This document shows positions 5,231 through 11,283 of a stretch of DNA of 11,283 bases, in pieces. A program made the translations under genes and the position numbers. The notes under the pieces are model-generated. The model was not told the DNA's origin, searched no databases, and saw only the letters and a program-made list of their open reading frames with translations. The first letter of the stretch is position 1. Each line of letters opens with the position of its first letter. This DNA is from Candidatus Sulfotelmatobacter sp. (GTDB lineage Bacteria > Acidobacteriota > Terriglobia > Terriglobales > Acidobacteriaceae), in contig JASHRB010000685.1 in the NCBI GenBank assembly GCA_030037575.1, positions 1 to 11,283 on the forward strand. Reading direction: 5' to 3'.

Positions 5231-6073
5231 ATGCCCCCGCGCATTGCCATCCCCATGCCCCATTCGATCGACTGCGAATATTCCGAGCGTGCCATCCCGC
5301 AATATGAAAGGGCGGTTGAATTGAGCGGAGGAAAGCCGGTGCGAATTGCGCTCGACCGGCCCTCGGGGGAAATTGAAAAAATGGTCGCCGGCTGCGAGGG
5401 GGTGTTATTGCCCGGGAGCAAGGCCGATGTCGATCCCGCGAGGTTCAAATCTGATCGCTCTCGGCACACTGCAGCTGCCGATCCGCGCCGCGACTGCATT
5501 GACCAATTGCTGCTGCGTGGCGCCTACCAACTGCGCAAGCCGATTCTCGGCATTTGTTACGGTCTGCAGAGCCTCAACGTTTTTCGCGGCGGATCGTTGG
5601 TCCAGCACATTCCAGATTTTTTGCCCCAGGCTCGGCGCAACCGCGTGAACCATGAAGCCGGCAGAAAGGTTCCCGTAGCGCACACCGTGGAAATCGAAGA
5701 GGCGTCGACGCTCGAGAAAGTTCTGCGGGGAGACAGCCGCTCCCGCCGGTCCGACGCCGCAGGGGAATCGAACCGGCCCGGTCACCCCGGGCCGGGCGCC
5801 GCGCGGGCAACGACCAGGGGTTTGGCCTTCGAGCAAAAGCTAACTCTTCCCGTAAACTCTTCGCATCACCAATCCGCCGACGCAATTGGCAATGACTTGC
5901 GCATCACCGCCCGCTGCCCCGACGACGGGATCATCGAAGCTCTTGAGGGAACCGATCCAAATCACTTCGTGCTCGCGGTCCAATGGCACCCGGAGCGTTC
6001 GCTCGATCGAGACGAGGCCTCGCGCAAGATTTTCCGCGCTCTGATCGAAGCCGCTACTCGCCCGCCAAAATAA
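5231..6073 (+). CDS. Class-I glutamine amidotransferase-like hydrolase (peptidase C26 / gamma-glutamyl-GABA hydrolase family)
   Basis: This 280-residue cytosolic enzyme probably hydrolyses a gamma-glutamyl bond, as PuuD and related proteins do; the true substrate is unknown. Motifs are PMPHSIDCEY near the N terminus, GVLLPGSKADVDP (57-69), the nucleophile elbow GICYGLQSLN (107-116, Cys109), LPVNSSHHQS (206-215) and LAVQWHPERS (248-257, His253 and Glu255). The Cys-His-Glu triad is therefore complete. Between EKVLRGD and LPVNSSHHQ there are about 30 residues more than usual (about 167-203), rich in Arg, Gly, Pro and Ala, over a strong DNA palindrome. The ATG lies one base after the stop of the small membrane protein gene, so translation is probably coupled. 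Its stop is one base from the opposite-strand ispF stop. Confidence 0.9.
   Translation: MPPRIAIPMPHSIDCEYSERAIPQYERAVELSGGKPVRIALDRPSGEIEKMVAGCEGVLLPGSKADVDPARFKSDRSRHTAAADPRRDCIDQLLLRGAYQLRKPILGICYGLQSLNVFRGGSLVQHIPDFLPQARRNRVNHEAGRKVPVAHTVEIEEASTLEKVLRGDSRSRRSDAAGESNRPGHPGPGAARATTRGLAFEQKLTLPVNSSHHQSADAIGNDLRITARCPDDGIIEALEGTDPNHFVLAVQWHPERSLDRDEASRKIFRALIEAATRPPK
5729..5839 (+). repeat. Putative palindromic insert in frame in the C26 hydrolase gene
   Basis: The core is CCGGCCCGG (5773-5781), loop tcacc, CCGGGCCGG (5787-5795), a perfect 9-bp-arm hairpin. It is read through as part of the residues NRPGHPGPG. The surrounding residues about 167-203 interrupt the short link that normally precedes the conserved LPVNS-HHQ motif. 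Boundaries are estimates; insertion is inferred from remembered family length. Confidence 0.55.
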
Positions 6074-6074
6074 A

Positions 6075-6617
6075 TCAAGTTCTTTTCCGGCGCCGAGTTT
6101 TTCTCCGCCCCTGCTTGGCCGCGGGCCGTTTCTCGAGCAGCGCGACAACCTGCGCGATGGCGGCGTTCTCGAGGTTCAGCCCTTCGGGAGTTTTGGCTTT
6201 CAGCCCCACGCAATTCCGGGGCAGGCGCAATGCCTGGGCCACCCGAGCCCGGATGGCCGCCGCGTGGGGTCCGATCTTCGGCGCCGCCAGGATCAAGCTG
6301 GCGTCGACATTGGCCACGGCATAGCCGGCGGCATGCACGCGCTTTCGCGCCTCATTGAGAAACACCAGGGAATCAGCGCCCTTCCACTGCGGGTCCGACG
6401 GCGGGAAAAGCGCCCCGATGTCAGGCGCGGCAATGGCTCCCAGCAAGGCGTCGGTGATGGCATGCAGCAATACGTCTCCGTCGGAGTGACCGCCGAGTCC
6501 CTGGGCGTGTTCGATGGCGACGCCGCCGATTTTCAGTGGAACGCCGCGGCGAAACTCATGCGAATCGAAGCCGTATCCGATGCGCCGTGGCGGCTGCTTG
6601 GCTTTGTGAACAGGCAT
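6075..6617 (-). CDS. ispF: 2-C-methyl-D-erythritol 2,4-cyclodiphosphate synthase
   Basis: IspF converts CDP-ME 2-phosphate to the cyclic diphosphate ME-cPP with release of CMP, the fifth MEP step, as a Zn-dependent homotrimer. Zn ligands are visible as Asp18 and His20 in GYGFDSHEF and His52 in GHSDGDVLLHAITDALLG. Also present are DIGALFPPSDP (66-75), NVDASLILAAPKIGPH (103-118) and KAKTPEGLNLENAAIA (140-155), a variant of the usual KATTTE-GLG motif. The product is 180 residues; the last 17 or so (KRPAAKQGRRKTRRRKRT) form a strongly basic tail not needed by the family. The start ATG (6617) overlaps the ispD stop in TGATG, giving coupled translation. An in-frame TTG at 6620 is less likely. Confidence 0.96.
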   Translation of the reverse strand: MPVHKAKQPPRRIGYGFDSHEFRRGVPLKIGGVAIEHAQGLGGHSDGDVLLHAITDALLGAIAAPDIGALFPPSDPQWKGADSLVFLNEARKRVHAAGYAVANVDASLILAAPKIGPHAAAIRARVAQALRLPRNCVGLKAKTPEGLNLENAAIAQVVALLEKRPAAKQGRRKTRRRKRT

Positions 6618-7360
6618 CAATGTCGACGGGCCGTCTTCAGGTAGAACTCGGCTAATTCCATATCCGAGGGCGCGGTGATCTTTATATTCCTGGGCGATCC
6701 CATCACCACCGCAACTTCATGCCCCGATCGCTCCACGAGCGAGGCTTCATCGGTGCCCAGAAATCCATCGGCCTCGGCTTCATCGAAAGCTTTCTTGAGC
6801 ACCCCGTAGCGAAAGCCTTGTGGAGTCTGCGCCATCACCACGCTCGCTCGCGGAATTGTGGCTTTAATCAACGCTCCATTGGCGGTGCGCTCAACTTGTT
6901 TCACGGTGTCGACCGCGGGCAGCCCGGCAATGGCGGCGTCATACTTTTCCGCCGCGGCAATGACTTCCTCAATAATCTCGACGGTCACCAAGGGACGCAC
7001 GGCATCGTGCACCAGCACAACATCGAACGGGGTTGCGGAAATCGCCTTGAGCGCGTTATGGACCGACTGCTGCCGGTGTTCGCCTCCGGGCACAAAATTC
7101 ACTTTCTTCTTCAGCACATCCTTGGCTTGGCTTCGCAGTCGCGAGCGAAACCCCTCGATTTGGTTTTGCCGCAGTGCAATCCAAATCTCGCCCACAGCCA
7201 TGACCCCGGCAAATTTGCGCAGCGTGTGGATGAGAATGGGCGTGCCGCCGAGTTCCGTGAATTGTTTCGAGGGGGGGGCTTTCCCGGCTTGGTCACCCGC
7301 GGGCACGGGGGCCATGCGGGTGCCCAGCCCGGCCGCAGGAATGATGACCACCACCTTCAT
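6617..7360 (-). CDS. ispD: 2-C-methyl-D-erythritol 4-phosphate cytidylyltransferase
   Basis: IspD joins MEP with CTP to give CDP-ME and pyrophosphate, the third MEP step. Motifs are the nucleotide-binding PAAGLGTRM (8-16, Arg15) with SKQF (31-34, Lys32), VHDAVRPLV (117-125), VDTVKQV (150-156), IPRASVVMAQTPQGF (169-183), TDEASLVE (203-210) and GSPRNIKIT (221-229, Lys228). Length is 247. The loop between TRM and SKQF is about 10 residues longer than in B. subtilis IspD and is coded partly by a run of eight C (plus-strand G at 7271-7278), a possible slippage site. No ribosome binding site is seen; a promoter ends 11 bases before the ATG. The stop overlaps the ispF start. Confidence 0.96.
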   Translation of the reverse strand: MKVVVIIPAAGLGTRMAPVPAGDQAGKAPPSKQFTELGGTPILIHTLRKFAGVMAVGEIWIALRQNQIEGFRSRLRSQAKDVLKKKVNFVPGGEHRQQSVHNALKAISATPFDVVLVHDAVRPLVTVEIIEEVIAAAEKYDAAIAGLPAVDTVKQVERTANGALIKATIPRASVVMAQTPQGFRYGVLKKAFDEAEADGFLGTDEASLVERSGHEVAVVMGSPRNIKITAPSDMELAEFYLKTARRH

Positions 7361-7371
7361 AGCGGGCTGTA

Positions 7372-7400
7372 AGTATACGAGCCGGCATAGAAGAGTTCAA
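7372..7400 (-). promoter_or_regulatory. Sigma70-like promoter of ispDF
   Basis: TTGAAC (7400-7395), a 17-bp spacer and TATACT (7377-7372) are read on the minus strand. The -10 box ends 11 bases before the ispD ATG, so the predicted leader is only about 0-5 bases. Together with the absent ribosome binding site this suggests a leaderless or near-leaderless mRNA. Confidence 0.6.
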
Positions 7401-7523
7401 ATGCCGGGCGCGGTATGCGCGGTATGGGGTCGGTTGGCTTGGGTCAAGCGGAGCCGCCCGTTTTTGGCGCGTTTTCTGCACCCCCAGGAAGCGCGCGCGG
7501 CTGGCCTCCTCGAGGGCGTCGAA

Positions 7524-10187
7524 TTAGGGTTTGGCCTTCACCGGCTCCTTTTCTCCCACGCGCTTGCTCACTTCGAAGCTCATCTTGCCGGTTTGCTTAG
7601 GCGCGTCGATGACCACATGGTCGCCATGCAGGATCTCTCCCTCGAGAATCTTCATGGCCAGCGGATCCTGCACCAGCTTCTGAATCGATCGTTTCAACGG
7701 TCGCGCACCGAAGTTCGGATCGTAACCTTGCGCGAACAGCAGGTCTTTTGCGGCATCCGTCAGCTCGATGGAAATCTTGCGATCCGCCAGCAATCTGCGC
7801 ACATCTTCGAGCCGCAGCTCGATGATCTTCACCAACTGCGCTTTGCCCAGCGGCCGGAAAATGATGATGTCGTCGACCCGGTTGAGAAACTCGGGGCGGA
7901 AGTGCTGATGCAGCGTCTCGGTCACCTGCTCCGTTGCTTTTTCGAAATCTTCCGGGGTGGACAAATTTTCCGCCTGCAAGTAACTCGACCCCAGATTCGA
8001 GGTCAGGATGATGATCGTGTTCTTGCAATCGATCACCCGGCCTTTGCCGTCGGTGAGGCGTCCATCGTCCATGATCTGCAGCAGGATGTTGAACACATCC
8101 GGGTGCGCCTTTTCGATTTCGTCGAACAGCACCACTGCGTAAGGACGGCGGCGAACCTGTTCGGTCAGTTGTCCGCCTTCATCATATCCAACGTATCCCG
8201 GCGGTGCGCCAATCAAGCGGGCGACCGAATGCTTCTCCATGTATTCCGACATGTCGACGCGCAATAGCGCGCGTTCGTCATCGAAGAGAAATTCCGCCAG
8301 GGCACGGGCAAGCTCAGTTTTGCCAACTCCGGTGGGTCCCAGGAAAATGAAGGAACCGATCGGCCGCTTGGGATCGCTCAACCCGGCCCGCGAACGGCGA
8401 ATTGCGTTGGCTACGCGTTCGAGCGCCTCATCCTGGCCGACCACACGATTGCGCAGCCGGTCTTCCATGGTGACCAGCTTCTTCACTTCGCCTTCGAGCA
8501 TCTTCGAAAGCGGAATGCCGGTCCACTTGCAGACGATGCGCGCGATATCTTCCTCATCGACCTCTTCCTTGAGCATGCGGGGGCGCGCCGAGGTCGCCGA
8601 TTTCTTTTTGTCCTCGCCGTCGGCCCTGGTTAGCTTTGCCAGTTCCGCCTCCGTCTGCCGCAGCAATCCATAACGAATTTCCGCAACTCGCTGCAGATTG
8701 CCTCTGCGCTCTTCGCTTTGCTCTTCCAGCTTCAGCCTCTCGATTTTTTCTTTGAGCTCGCGAGTGCGCGCGATCTCGTCTTTTTCCTTTTTCCAGTTGG
8801 CCTTGAGCGCGTTCGATTTTTCGCGCATTTCGGCAAGTTCCTTCTCAATCGCGCTTAGGCGTTCCCGGGAATTGGGGTCGTCTTCTTTCTTGAGCGCCTG
8901 TCTTTCGATTTCGAGTTGCGTGGCTCGTCGTTCCAGCTGATCGATATCGGTGGGCAGCGAATCAATCTGAATGCGCAGGGAAGCCGCGGCTTCGTCCACC
9001 AGATCGATTGCCTTGTCCGGCAGGAAGCGGTCGGAGATGTAGCGATGCGAGAGGGTGGCCGCCGCGACAATGGCCGAATCCTTGATGCGAACGCCATGAT
9101 GCACTTCGTAGCGCTCTTTCAATCCGCGCAAAATAGCGATGGTGTCTTCCACGTTAGGTTCACCAACAAAAACGATTTGGAAGCGGCGTTCCAGCGCGGC
9201 ATCCTTTTCAATGTATTTGCGATATTCGTTCAGGGTCGTGGCCCCGATGGCGCGCAGTTCTCCGCGCGCCAGGGCCGGCTTGAGCATGTTGGAGGCATCA
9301 ATCGCGCCTTCACTGGCGCCGGCGCCGACCAGCGTGTGCAACTCGTCGATAAAAAGAACGACCTGTCCGGAGGAGTCTTCGATCTCCTTCAGAACTGCCT
9401 TGAGCCGGTCTTCAAACTCGCCGCGGTATTTGGCCCCCGCCAGCATGGCTCCTAAATCAAGGGCAACCACCCGCTTGTCCTTCAAAACCTCGGGAACATC
9501 GCCGGAAATGATTCTCTGCGCCAGGCCTTCTACAATGGCGGTTTTGCCCACCCCGGGTTCGCCGATGAGTACAGGATTGTTTTTGGTGCGGCGGGAAAGC
9601 ACCTGAACGACCCGGCGAATTTCTTCATCGCGCCCGATGACCGGGTCGAGCTTACCGCGGCGCGCCTGCTCGGTAAGATCACGTGCGTACCGTTCGAGCG
9701 CCTGATATTTCGCTTCCGGATTCTGATCCGTCACCTTCTGTGATCCGCGCACGGCAGTCAGCGCTTTCAAGATGGCGTCGTAGGTCGCGCCCTGACGCGC
9801 CAGGACCTGCTGCGCCGCATCCTGCTTGAGGTGGGTGATGGCCAGCAGCAAATGTTCGGTGGAGACATATTCGTCCTTAAAGCTGGAGGCTTCTTTGAAC
9901 GCCTGCTCCAGCAGCTTGTTGGCGTTGTTGGACAGCGCGGCTTGCGAAGCCTCGCCGGAAACTTTCGGCAGCTTCTCGAGGTCGCCATAAACCTGGTTCA
10001 ACACCGCTTGCGGCCCGATGCCGATTTTTTCGAGCACCGGCGAAACAATGCCCTCTTTGTCCTCGAGCAGCGCCGCCAGCAAATGCAGCGGCTGCAATTC
10101 CGGATTGCCGTGCTCGGACGCGAGTTGGTTCGCGCGCTGCACCGCTTCCTGGGCTTTTACCGTGAACTTGTCCCAACGGATGGGCAT
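7524..10187 (-). CDS. clpB: ATP-dependent disaggregase ClpB (Hsp100)
   Basis: ClpB forms hexameric rings in the cytosol and, with DnaK, pulls polypeptides out of aggregates. The 887-residue product has the full ClpB layout. The N-terminal double Clp repeat (about 1-148) is followed by AAA-1 with Walker A GEPGVGKT (209-216) and Walker B VVLFIDE (near 276-282). The coiled-coil middle domain runs about 410-525, with the charged [16 protein letters not shown] and [13 protein letters not shown] runs. This marks ClpB rather than ClpA or ClpX. AAA-2 has Walker A GPTGVGKT (617-624), pore loop GYVGYDEGG (664-672), Walker B VVLFDE (685-690) and the FGARPL sensor near the C terminus. The tail ([10 protein letters not shown]) is slightly extended. 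AGGGGGAG lies 6 bases before the ATG. It follows hsp20 on the same strand after about 210 bases of repeats. Confidence 0.98.
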   Translation of the reverse strand: MPIRWDKFTVKAQEAVQRANQLASEHGNPELQPLHLLAALLEDKEGIVSPVLEKIGIGPQAVLNQVYGDLEKLPKVSGEASQAALSNNANKLLEQAFKEASSFKDEYVSTEHLLLAITHLKQDAAQQVLARQGATYDAILKALTAVRGSQKVTDQNPEAKYQALERYARDLTEQARRGKLDPVIGRDEEIRRVVQVLSRRTKNNPVLIGEPGVGKTAIVEGLAQRIISGDVPEVLKDKRVVALDLGAMLAGAKYRGEFEDRLKAVLKEIEDSSGQVVLFIDELHTLVGAGASEGAIDASNMLKPALARGELRAIGATTLNEYRKYIEKDAALERRFQIVFVGEPNVEDTIAILRGLKERYEVHHGVRIKDSAIVAAATLSHRYISDRFLPDKAIDLVDEAAASLRIQIDSLPTDIDQLERRATQLEIERQALKKEDDPNSRERLSAIEKELAEMREKSNALKANWKKEKDEIARTRELKEKIERLKLEEQSEERRGNLQRVAEIRYGLLRQTEAELAKLTRADGEDKKKSATSARPRMLKEEVDEEDIARIVCKWTGIPLSKMLEGEVKKLVTMEDRLRNRVVGQDEALERVANAIRRSRAGLSDPKRPIGSFIFLGPTGVGKTELARALAEFLFDDERALLRVDMSEYMEKHSVARLIGAPPGYVGYDEGGQLTEQVRRRPYAVVLFDEIEKAHPDVFNILLQIMDDGRLTDGKGRVIDCKNTIIILTSNLGSSYLQAENLSTPEDFEKATEQVTETLHQHFRPEFLNRVDDIIIFRPLGKAQLVKIIELRLEDVRRLLADRKISIELTDAAKDLLFAQGYDPNFGARPLKRSIQKLVQDPLAMKILEGEILHGDHVVIDAPKQTGKMSFEVSKRVGEKEPVKAKP

Positions 10188-10209
10188 GCAAAACTCCCCC
10201 TAGCGATTG

Positions 10210-10284
10210 GGCAATTTCGCAATTGCGTCATTGGATGATCGCCAACCCTGCTGCGCTTCCAGATTACAGAATTGCAAAATTGCC
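10210..10284. repeat. Intergenic inverted repeat built of GCAATT words
   Basis: GGCAATTTCGCAATT (10210-10224) and AATTGCAAAATTGCC (10270-10284) are complementary at 14 of 15 positions. Each arm holds two copies of GCAATT or AATTGC. It lies just upstream of clpB, between hsp20 and clpB. Its build resembles the repeats at 487-566 and 667-730. Confidence 0.7.
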
Positions 10285-10300
10285 GGTTTGGGAAAATTTT

Positions 10301-10327
10301 GGGGAGGCGATAGAATTTTGCCTCCCC
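10301..10327 (-). terminator. Hairpin after hsp20, terminator-like
   Basis: GGGGAGGC (10301-10308) and GCCTCCCC (10320-10327) are perfect 8-bp complements around an 11-base loop. On the minus strand the stem is followed by AAAATTTT, so four T residues come four bases late. It may end or weaken transcription from hsp20 into clpB, or be one of the several GC palindromes of this spacer. Confidence 0.45.
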
Positions 10328-10337
10328 CATGATCGCA

Positions 10338-10388
10338 GGGGGCTAAAGCCCCCTCCATTTTGGGCATAAGCGGGCGCCAAGGCGCCGC
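10338..10388. repeat. GC-rich palindromes with the GGGCTAAAGCCC core
   Basis: GGGGGCT-aa-AGCCCCC (10338-10353) is a perfect 7-bp-arm palindrome. GGCGCC-aa-GGCGCC follows at about 10373-10386, just past the hsp20 stop. The first shares its 12-base core with the in-frame segment of ispE at 1293-1304, which points to a dispersed repeat family. Confidence 0.55.
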
Positions 10389-10398
10389 GCTCGCGCAA

Positions 10399-10902
10399 TT
10401 AGGCGGCTTTGCTTGGGCCTTTGCCTTCAAGCGTCTTCTCCGCCGGCTTGCCGCCGCCGAGGTTCACCTTGATCTGCTTCGGCTTGGCCTCGGCTTTCTT
10501 GGGCAAAGTGATGCTCAGCACGCCTTTGTCATAATGGGCCGAAACCTTGTCGGAGTCCACGGTCGGGGGCAAAGTAAAGGTGCGAGTGAAGCTGCCATAC
10601 TGCCGCTCCACGCGGCGGTAATTCTCTTCTTTCTCTTCCTTTTCGATCTTGCGCTCGCCGTGAACGGTCAGGGTATTGTTTTCCAGCCGGATGTCGATGT
10701 CTTTCTCATCGATTCCCGGCACTTCCACCTTCAGCGTGACGTTGTGCTCGTCTTCGTAAACATCAACGGCTGGGGCGAAACTCGAAGTTGCCAGGGACTC
10801 ATCCCGATTGCCTTCGCTGTAGGTGTCGCGAAATACGCGGTTAATGCGATCCTGCAGCGCTGCGAACTCGCGGAATGGCTCCCAACGGGTAAGAACTGTC
10901 AT
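10399..10902 (-). CDS. hsp20: Small heat shock protein, Hsp20 / alpha-crystallin family
   Basis: This is an ATP-independent holdase that keeps unfolding proteins soluble for DnaK and ClpB. The product is 167 residues. The N terminus MTVLTRWEPFREFAALQDRINRVF is typical of the family. The alpha-crystallin domain spans about 44-138 (PAVDVYEDEHNVTLKVEVPGIDEKDIDI, then YGSFTRTFTLPPTVD and GVLSITLPK). An I-x-V motif, IKV at 144-146, is present for oligomer contacts, followed by a Lys/Gly-rich tail. The start is ATG at 10902 because GGAGG sits 7 bases upstream and homology starts there; an upstream start at 10983 lacks support. Regulation probably acts at the promoter (11031-11059) and perhaps in the structured leader. 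clpB follows. Confidence 0.97.
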   Translation of the reverse strand: MTVLTRWEPFREFAALQDRINRVFRDTYSEGNRDESLATSSFAPAVDVYEDEHNVTLKVEVPGIDEKDIDIRLENNTLTVHGERKIEKEEKEENYRRVERQYGSFTRTFTLPPTVDSDKVSAHYDKGVLSITLPKKAEAKPKQIKVNLGGGKPAEKTLEGKGPSKAA

Positions 10903-10909
10903 GGTGAAT

Positions 10910-10933
10910 CCTCCTTCAGAAATCTGCTTGGAA
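10910..10933 (-). promoter_or_regulatory. Possible RNA thermometer hairpin hiding the hsp20 ribosome binding site
   Basis: In the minus-strand RNA UUCC (10933-10930) can pair with GGAG of the ribosome binding site (10914-10911, one G-U). Inside that, CAG and CUG close an AUUU loop, with small unpaired AAG/AA bulges. The weak stem would melt easily. The predicted leader is about 120 bases and also contains a stronger hairpin around CATTG-ag-CAATG near 10981-10992. It matches neither ROSE nor FourU exactly. Confidence 0.35.
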
Positions 10934-11030
10934 TTGAAAGTATGTGACTGCCGAGACGAGGCGAGATTTCCATCAACGCACATTGCTCAATGCGAGTCAC
11001 TACATTTGATGCCTTAGTTAGCATAAAAGA

Positions 11031-11063
11031 AGCATAAAATCTTAGTGTAATATTGTCAATATT
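11031..11063 (-). promoter_or_regulatory. hsp20 promoter with overlapping operator-like palindrome
   Basis: TTGACA (11059-11054, perfect -35), a 17-bp spacer and TATGCT (11036-11031) are read on the minus strand. A perfect 7-bp-arm palindrome AATATTG-a-CAATATT (11063-11049) straddles the -35 box and could bind a repressor. The surrounding 70 bases are AT-rich. There is no CIRCE element (TTAGCACTC-N9-GAGTGCTAA) and no sigma32-type -10. The start of transcription would be near 11024. Confidence 0.6.
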
Positions 11064-11079
11064 ATTAAAATGTTGTTTT

Positions 11080-11283
11080 TCATAAGCTTACGTACGAAAT
11101 CACGCACTGCAAGTAGGATGTTTCCGGCACATTCAGCAAAACTGGATGGTCTTTCGCTTGTCCTCGAACCTCCAACAGCCGCAGGGTCCGGCGTACATCC
11201 CGGGCCGCCCGGGCGAGCATTTCGAGGAAGTCAGAGGGGCCGACGTGATAGGAGCACGAACAGGTCACCAGCACGCCCCCCGG
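11080..11283 (-). CDS. rlmI: 23S rRNA cytosine-C5 methyltransferase, RlmI-like, C-terminal end only
   Basis: The gene enters from the right edge and only its last 67 codons are seen. The sequence PGGVLVTCSCSYHV followed by FLEMLARAA and RGQAKDHPVLLNVPETSYLQCVI matches the C-terminal part of the RlmI (YccW)-type SAM-dependent methyltransferases. The TC in LVTCSCS is the motif-VI cysteine of cytosine-C5 methyltransferases. Such enzymes modify C1962 of 23S rRNA, though the exact target here cannot be told. The stop at 11080 is about 20 bases upstream of the hsp20 -35 box on the same strand, so read-through into hsp20 is possible. Confidence 0.85.
   Translation of the reverse strand, partial: PGGVLVTCSCSYHVGPSDFLEMLARAARDVRRTLRLLEVRGQAKDHPVLLNVPETSYLQCVISYVSL

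Noticed and set aside
6858..8267. Long plus-strand ORF of 469 codons across ispD, the spacer and clpB
   Set aside because: It is antisense to two certain genes, has no domain and arises from high GC with few stops on the opposite strand.
8916..9606. Plus-strand ORFs opposite clpB
   Set aside because: Shadows of a perfectly conserved ClpB frame; composition is arbitrary.
10903..11060. CIRCE or HAIR heat-shock operator before hsp20
   Set aside because: Neither TTAGCACTC-N9-GAGTGCTAA nor CTTGAGT-N7-ACTCAAG is present.
1..11283. CRISPR array, transposase, integrase or phage genes
   Set aside because: No regular spaced repeats, no transposase or integrase motifs, and the gene content is housekeeping.

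Overview
This is a high-GC bacterial window made mostly of housekeeping genes. Protein style and gene order suggest an Acidobacteriota genome, probably Terriglobia (Koribacter-like). The grounds are the order ispE - tRNA-Gln - prs, the IspF motif KAKTPEGL in place of the common KATTTE, and a small two-helix membrane protein next to a class-I glutamine amidotransferase-like hydrolase. This assignment rests on recognition without a search and is moderately sure.

Layout. On the minus strand at the left are ispE (1874-765), tRNA-Gln(UUG) (649-576) and the 5' part of prs (482-1). A 490-base divergent region (1875-2364), rich in inverted repeats, leads to a plus-strand gene for a secreted protein with a cupredoxin-like part and a carboxypeptidase-regulatory-like part (2365-3177). 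From 3178 to about 3937 there is no convincing gene, only one doubtful ORF. An unrecognised 245-residue protein follows on the minus strand (4675-3938). It diverges from a plus-strand pair: a small membrane protein (4912-5229) and a peptidase C26 / gamma-glutamyl hydrolase-like enzyme (5231-6073). That pair meets ispF tail to tail across one base. ispD-ispF (7360-6075), clpB (10187-7524), hsp20 (10902-10399) and the 3' end of an rlmI-like rRNA methyltransferase gene (11283-11080) fill the right side, all minus strand.

How the genes work together. ispD, ispE and ispF encode three consecutive steps of the MEP isoprenoid pathway (MEP to ME-cPP), but ispE is about 4.2 kb from ispDF. hsp20 and clpB form a heat-shock holdase/disaggregase pair behind a good sigma70-like promoter with an overlapping palindrome and a structured 5' leader.

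The most unusual signal is a set of palindromic segments inside coding genes. ispE carries about 50 extra in-frame residues whose DNA includes GGGCTAAAGCCC, a core that recurs in the clpB-hsp20 intergenic region. The C26 hydrolase carries about 30 extra residues built around a perfect 9-bp-arm hairpin. prs carries about 8 extra residues over a 6-bp-arm hairpin. Together they resemble protein-coding palindromic elements of the kind described in Rickettsia. A second theme is three intergenic inverted repeats with arms made of short repeated words, at 487-566, 667-730 and 10210-10284.
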